From Mesaphorura yosii (lineage: Eukaryota > Arthropoda > Collembola > Poduromorpha > Tullbergiidae), in assembly GCA_009869945.1 (NCBI GenBank), contig WIXG01000069.1, forward strand, positions 1-64,000: a stretch of 64,000 nt of DNA. The letters are read 5' to 3'. The position numbers and the translations under genes were made by a program. The notes below the pieces were generated by a model. That model ran no database searches and had not been told where the DNA came from. It saw only the letters and a list, made by a program, of their open reading frames with translations. This document shows, one piece after another, positions 58,845 to 64,000 of this stretch; the stretch's first letter is position 1; each line of letters starts with the position of its first letter.

Positions 58845-59280
58845 TTATGCTCAGACGTACGAGAAGTAATGGTTCATCACGTGTGCCCCGATCTTGATTA
58901 GGCAGTAAATTCCCGTAGTTTGCAGCACAATGTTGCTTGTAAACTCGCTTCTAATAATATGCACTTTTTCTCTAATCATGCACGTATTCCCATCTCTCAA
59001 CGAATCGTCGTTACAAGCTACAGGAATAGTGCGGCTGAATATGTGCGCAGGAATTTGGAACTCCATTTTCTACAAAATATGGAGATTCTTATCAGGTTCA
59101 GCATTTACGCAAGCAAATTCCTTCCGTTCCTAAGAATTTTCCCTGAACTCCTATTGAGCCTATCCGAAAGTCGTTAATGTCTCTTAACCCATTGACATTC
59201 AATTCGAAAAATTCAAATTCGTTCCTAATTATCAATGTTGCATATCTCTGAGAAGGTAGCACGTTCTTTAAGTGTTTGAC

Positions 59281-59940
59281 ATGGATGGTTGCGCTCGCGG
59301 TGGCAAGGAAGATACATGGGTGACATATTCAGCCAACCGGCAATTCCTGCAATGTACTGTGGGAGGACGCCGTGAAGCGTGAGACCGTAAATTACTGCCA
59401 TGCTTCAGATACAAGTCATGTCATCTTCAATTCTCATGCCCAGTTCAAGGTTTTAGAGTCAAGTAATTGAAATCTAGTGTAATAGAATCACATGGTGCAC
59501 GTGCCCAATAGTAGATTTATTACTGTACCATGCTTTGTGTCAATACAAATCTCTATTAGAATGCACTCAAGCACACCATCTCATAGGTGTGTTCAAATCG
59601 AGTGTCTCATTGGTCCTGCGTGATTTGCTGAATTATTTCTGAACAACTTTCTTTCTTGTCGAAATTAATTAGCACTTGATGAATTTTCAACTAAGGTATT
59701 TAACAACTTAACCAGGCTCCCAGTCCTAACAGTTCATCCGTTTGCCATTGCACACAGATAAAGATTCACACTGCATTCCTACGCTGAGGTTGACGATAGG
59801 AAAAGTAAACACGATCTTCAGTAAATTAATTCAATCACATATTTTCTTCATGCAATTTCAATATGTTGACCTCATACCCGAGGTTCAGCCTATCCAACAC
59901 AAATTCAAAGACTGGATGGAGTTGGCCGAAGAAGACTAAA
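59281..59940 (+). other. Coding-like plus-strand fragments, unknown
   Basis: Two pieces look like coding sequence on the plus strand. From the ATG at 59281 a 33-codon frame reads MDGCARGGKEDTWVTYSANR and on to TGA. From about 59756 (after a cacacag acceptor-like site) a frame ends at TAA 59937 with QYVDLIPEVQPIQHKFKDWM then an acidic end. I cannot join them with confidence and recognise no family. They may be remnants of one gene or mobile element. Confidence 0.2.
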
Positions 59941-60022
59941 ATTACAATGGATGGGCACGTATTTAACCAGTTAGAACCTCGTCGAAGGTTTTAATTTCAC
60001 TTTTTAGCTCTTTCAGCAACCA

Positions 60023-60262
60023 TCACTGTAAAAGGGCAGGCAACTCGATAATCACATTAATGCGTGCAAACGTCCGCTCCGTGAATAATTCGTACAGATT
60101 AAACAACCTATGTTGTAAGCATTCTCTCTCATCTTCAGGAAGGACAGGATTACGCAGTATAGCAGGATTGACATAAGAAAGAAGGTCTACGAGTCTACGT
60201 AAAATAATTTCGGACAGTACAATGCAAGTGAATGCGGTGTGTGCACAGAAAATTAGCTTCAT
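60023..60262 (-). other. Coding-like minus-strand fragment, unknown
   Basis: A minus-strand frame of up to 79 codons contains a well-formed stretch, ILRRLVDLLSYVNPAILRNP followed by VLPEDERECLQHRLFNLYEL, ending LPALLQ and TGA. An acceptor-like ttttacgtag precedes the VDLLSY part. No family is recognised. It lies between the Sp gene and the distal dystrophin exon and might be an isolated exon or a mobile-element relic. Confidence 0.25.
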
Positions 60263-63007
60263 GAGTTGGGCACTTTAGCCGAGTACGCGTATGGCTCAAA
60301 ATAAATGCAAGCGTGAACGCAAGCAAGCAATCACTTGAAGAGAAGTAAAAGTCAATTATATGGTATCACCAAAGACTTACGATAAATATTAGAGTTGAAC
60401 TTCTTCGTCAACCCTGCCTAAATGCTTGTTTTACATGTTTTGCAGTTGTAGATGTTCATCTTCACAAACACATTCATTGAAACTAAAACAGTACATCGCG
60501 TTGCGTATGACTCTGACCATGAATTGAGTTGGTCTTGGAATTGGAATACGAATATGGATTGACGACACTGACGGTAATAAAGATAAAAAAGTGCGTCGAG
60601 TGCAAGTACAGTTAATAAGCTCTTTTATGAATGATGAAGCTCAATTCGATGTTCATTTCACTCTTCCGAGTCCCATTTGAAGCCACTACTCTCACGACCA
60701 CAACACTGAACAAAGTGACACGCACTGCTCGTGAGACGATGCTTTATATGGACATTTTAACTTTGCGACTAAATCTTTTGCCTTTTCTGTTCGCTGTTCT
60801 TGAGATTTGTTGTTTTCTCGCGGCTTTATCTCATTAATGCCTGAGAACACAAAATGAGGCACAGGCACAATCATAGACCGAGACCAATTGATACGAATTA
60901 CAAAAAACACCACATAAGTTCAGTTTCAATGTCGCGAAGTATGCAAGAAAGAGTGCCACAGAATGATGGGCAAAGTAAGCAGTAGTGTAAGAAAATATGC
61001 GCGTCAATCAGGTGAAGAATCACTGAACGGAATGCGATCTGAATTCAGGTTGACAATGATTCATTGATTAATTAAAATTCAGTTAATCTACCGTTGCTTC
61101 GTTGCTTGGCTTGCGTTCTCTCAAACCACCGCACACAAACTCTACACGAACTTTTCTCTTAACTCTGAACATTCAGCATTTGCGGCACAAGAACAAATGA
61201 AACTGACGACAGCATCAAATGAGTCAGGAATCAAGACTGCGCCCGAGCTCACTGAAGTGGAAGCCGATTTGTTGCCATGAATAAATTGCCACGATACGAT
61301 ACGAGAAACGAGATGTTCCACTTGTCTTCATAGGTAATGTGATCATAAAATGCACTTCTGATTTCACAGGTTCTTAGCAAGCGAGGGCTTATACAGTACA
61401 AAAGAATTTAGTCGTAGTCGGTTCCAATGTGAATCGCTGTGAATGGTGATGAATACCGGCTCACAACTTACTTACAAGTTACACAATTTCAATCGAGTCG
61501 ACTTGGCTCACTGGACTCACCCTTACAAGCCTTGGCATGTAGGGGCGTAGTTGGCAACTCATTAAAGAGAAGTCAAGTCAGACTGGCTTTGAACACGATT
61601 CAAATTATTTACGTACCAGCACTGCACAAGGCACAAGCACCACGTTCCAGTGCCAGGCTTAGAATTATGTCGTTGTTACGCCCAGCTCGTAGTCACAATC
61701 ACCAAACTGTGCGTATAATTGCTCCACCACACTCCTTCCTGATTGTGCGAAAAACTGCGAATGCGGATGAAATGGACTCAAGACATTAAACATTTGACGT
61801 CACGTGTCAAAAATGAGGCTCAGTACGATGAATATCCCATGAAAGACAAGTACAAGATTTTTGACAAGAATCTCAGTGCTTTTCTTTACGGCATGTTTAT
61901 GCTTTAGGCGGATTTAAATTCTCATTTTGCTCTGTTCTTTTGGCTATTATGTTCTATTTTCCGTGTACACACTTCGCGTCAGGTCGAATCAGAGTACTGG
62001 CTTGAGTACAACGTTTTTTGCACTTTTGAATTACTCGCGTAATTACACAATAGCAATCTTCTTCCACAAGCCACGATCAAGCCAACTGCATCTTCAAAGA
62101 TGCTGCTAGGCGTCTGCCTGCTGGATGATTGTTACGAAATTAGAATGATGCGAATTGACGAGACGGTTCATTATTATAAAGCGAGGGTGTGTGCCTGGCA
62201 TGTTGGTTGTTCTGGTGCTGGTGCTCTCGTGCCTGTTTGTATTCTCGTGAATACACCGGCCCCATATTGTACAAATTTTCTGTACGCGATGTAAAGCGTA
62301 AGATATTTTCATAAGAATCAGAGTCCTCGGATCTCTTTGGATAAGACTTTTTTTCTCTTTGACTCTTTGATGTTTTATTAATTCTCGTGATAAAATCTAT
62401 TTCTCTACACACATGTTGCAGTCGCGACCTCCGCCTATTTGATATTTGGCTGCTCGATTGTGGCCCGGCTTTTATTTTTATTAATACATATTGCGTGCCC
62501 TGTTTGTTTTATATAACTCACCTCATCTAGCATACTCTCTTTTTGGCCTGGCTTTGTGCAGATTATTCAAGAACAAGGTGACAGAGATGAATCGATGCGC
62601 CCGGCATAAAATAATAGTGTAAGATAAATACTTTGGGAGGAAAATGAACGAGAAGAATGTATTTATGATCTTTAAGACCTTTTGCCAAATATTTTTACCT
62701 CATTTCACGTCTTGATTTATTTAGTATCAACTGTGTTTGTGTATGCAGTGCTTTTTGCTTATGTAGACTTAGAAATGCAAGCATAATAATGTTTAGTTTT
62801 TGCGCTTAATCCCGAAGAAAAGCTGTTAAGCTACGGCGGCACAGCAACTGATGATACTTCCATGTGTTTTAGAGACCCGCACTCACTGATATTTCCGAAT
62901 TTCACGTTCTATATTCATTCAGTCTACATTCATTTGCGTGCTGTCCAATCTTATTCGGTAAATAATGAAGTGCCGTTCAGCCATCAATACTTGTGCCTCA
63001 TTGAATA

Positions 63008-63013
63008 TTTATT
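63008..63013 (-). terminator. Candidate polyadenylation signal of the Sp gene
   Basis: Plus-strand TTTATT reads AATAAA on the minus strand, about 210 nt past the stop codon at 63222. It is the first perfect hexamer I noticed downstream; cleavage would fall a little to its left. Confidence 0.4.
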
Positions 63014-63221
63014 AGAGTTTAATAAAAAACAAAGTGTAATAGATATCTTAATAAAAATGTTGCAAAAGGAATTGAGATAAATACTGTCGCCAATGAGTAA
63101 ATTGTGTACTCAGGTTAAAAAAGAAAGGACATTGTAGTAATGCTAAAAATGACTGTTGAAACATCAGTAATTGCGGATAAAGACTTTTTAGATCTTATAT
63201 TGCTGCCGCTCTTATCCTTCG

Positions 63222-64000
63222 TCAATCATTGATTATTAACTCTGGCTGTTCTCCATCTGTATTTATCGTTATCATCATTTCTTCGCCTTCCTGCTCCCCA
63301 TCTTCCTCTCCTGTATCGCCGTCGGCGTCTCCATCGACTTCCCCGTCAGCGTCACCATCTTCGTCATCGTCGACTTCCTAAAATTAAAGCAAATAAGACG
63401 ATTAAAATTCCCTCCTTTAAACAAAATACCAAATGCAAGAACACGCCTTACCGTCTTAATCAGCTTCTCGTCTACTTCGATTTTCGTCGAAGCGTCGCCG
63501 GACTGATCCGCGGCGGAAGGGCGATTTTTGCTGTGTGTCTTGATATGCTTCGATAAGTGATCTGATCTCATGAATTTTTTTAAGCACTCAGGACACTGGA
63601 ATCGCTTTTCTCCTGTGTGAGTTCGACGATGTCTCTGTAGTTCGTCTGAGCGAGTAAAGCGTTTACCACAGAACAGCCATTGGCATACGAAGGGTCGTTC
63701 ACCGGCATGCCACCGTAAATGCGCCCTTAGATGAGATGTTTTTCCGTACACTTTTCCACAGCCTGGAATGTGGCATAAATGCTGTTTCTTCTTTTCGCCA
63801 TTGTTCCTGTTGCGAGCATGAATAACATGTTATAATTTTAAGATTCTTGTCGCAAGAAGTGAGAGAAAAAATCGGAATATTTTACCTTGCATCAATGTCT
63901 GTACAATTAGGGCAAGTGCAGGCAACTCTTCTCAGCCTAGTCTTTGGCTTGTCAACTTCAGTTTTGATGGCTGTCAGAGTTCCACTCGGGAGACCCGTAG
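63222..64000 (-). CDS. Spps: Sp1-4 class zinc-finger transcription factor, 3' exons
   Basis: Sp factors bind GC/GT boxes in promoters; the arthropod Sp1-4 member, Spps, is also linked to Polycomb response elements. Three exons are visible: 64000-63886 (partial, continuing beyond the window), 63806-63452 and 63377-63222, all in phase to TGA. The first has a sumoylation-type IKTE and the Btd box ([12 protein letters not shown]). The second has three C2H2 fingers with Sp base-contact helices [16 protein letters not shown] and RSDHLSKH. The features [16 protein letters not shown] and [10 protein letters not shown] favour the Sp1-4/Spps class over Sp5-9/buttonhead. The last exon is an acidic tail of 51 residues, with DGD/DGE-like repeats ([20 protein letters not shown]). 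The glutamine-rich activation part expected upstream is outside the window. Confidence 0.92.

Larger units (their letters stand above)
58456..63221. other. Intergenic region between dystrophin and the Sp factor
   Basis: This region must hold the distal dystrophin promoter and the 3' UTR of the Sp gene. It contains a 14-bp tandem repeat at 58748-58844 and coding-like fragments near 59.3-60.3 kb (listed separately). Remaining open frames are short and unconvincing. Confidence 0.45.

Noticed and set aside
1..64000. CRISPR arrays, operons, insertion sequences, tRNA or rRNA genes
   Set aside because: The window is intron-bearing animal DNA; no regularly spaced repeats, ribosome-binding sites, transposase genes with inverted ends, or cloverleaf-like genes were recognised.

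Overview
This is nuclear DNA of an animal, most likely an arthropod. The genes are split by GT-AG introns, and the proteins are animal-specific: a full-length dystrophin and an Sp-family zinc-finger factor whose fingers look most like insect/crustacean Spps. Most introns in the compact stretches are only about 57-80 bp and base composition is moderately AT-rich. That intron size fits a branchiopod crustacean such as Daphnia, but genus is inference, not something the sequence proves.

The window is dominated by one minus-strand gene, a dystrophin (Dys), reading from right to left. I could join 66 coding exons from an ATG at 53810 to a TAA at 1863. Every junction keeps phase; the exons sum to 12,996 nt, a multiple of three, for about 4331 residues. 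Order of parts: paired CH actin-binding domain (52.4-53.8 kb); long spectrin-repeat rod in densely packed exons (42-52.7 kb), interrupted by an acidic Ser/Thr-rich hinge (45-45.9 kb); scattered rod exons (29.9-37.6 kb) between large introns; a 1056-nt low-complexity exon (7.4-8.4 kb); last rod repeats, WW, EF-hand-like region, ZZ zinc finger and C-terminal coiled coils (1.9-7.2 kb).

Three alternative starts or exons belong to the same gene. A distal first coding exon at 58.3-58.5 kb ends in the same phase and with the same base as proximal exon 1. A 401-codon Ser/Asn-rich first exon at 25-26.2 kb sits inside the rod region and would feed a short isoform made only of the C-terminal half. A 78-nt cassette-like exon at 24.5 kb is also phase-compatible. 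Large introns (4-16.5 kb) cluster around these alternative starts, while the rest of the gene is compact.

The right edge holds the 3' end of an Sp-family transcription factor (63.2-64.0 kb, minus strand, continuing outside): Btd box, three C2H2 fingers and an acidic tail. The left edge holds two small exons of an unrecognised minus-strand gene that continues outside. A possible two-exon gene lies on the plus strand inside a dystrophin intron (5.1-5.4 kb). A few coding-like fragments of unknown origin lie at 57.8-60.3 kb. The large introns and intergenic stretches otherwise show no supported gene.
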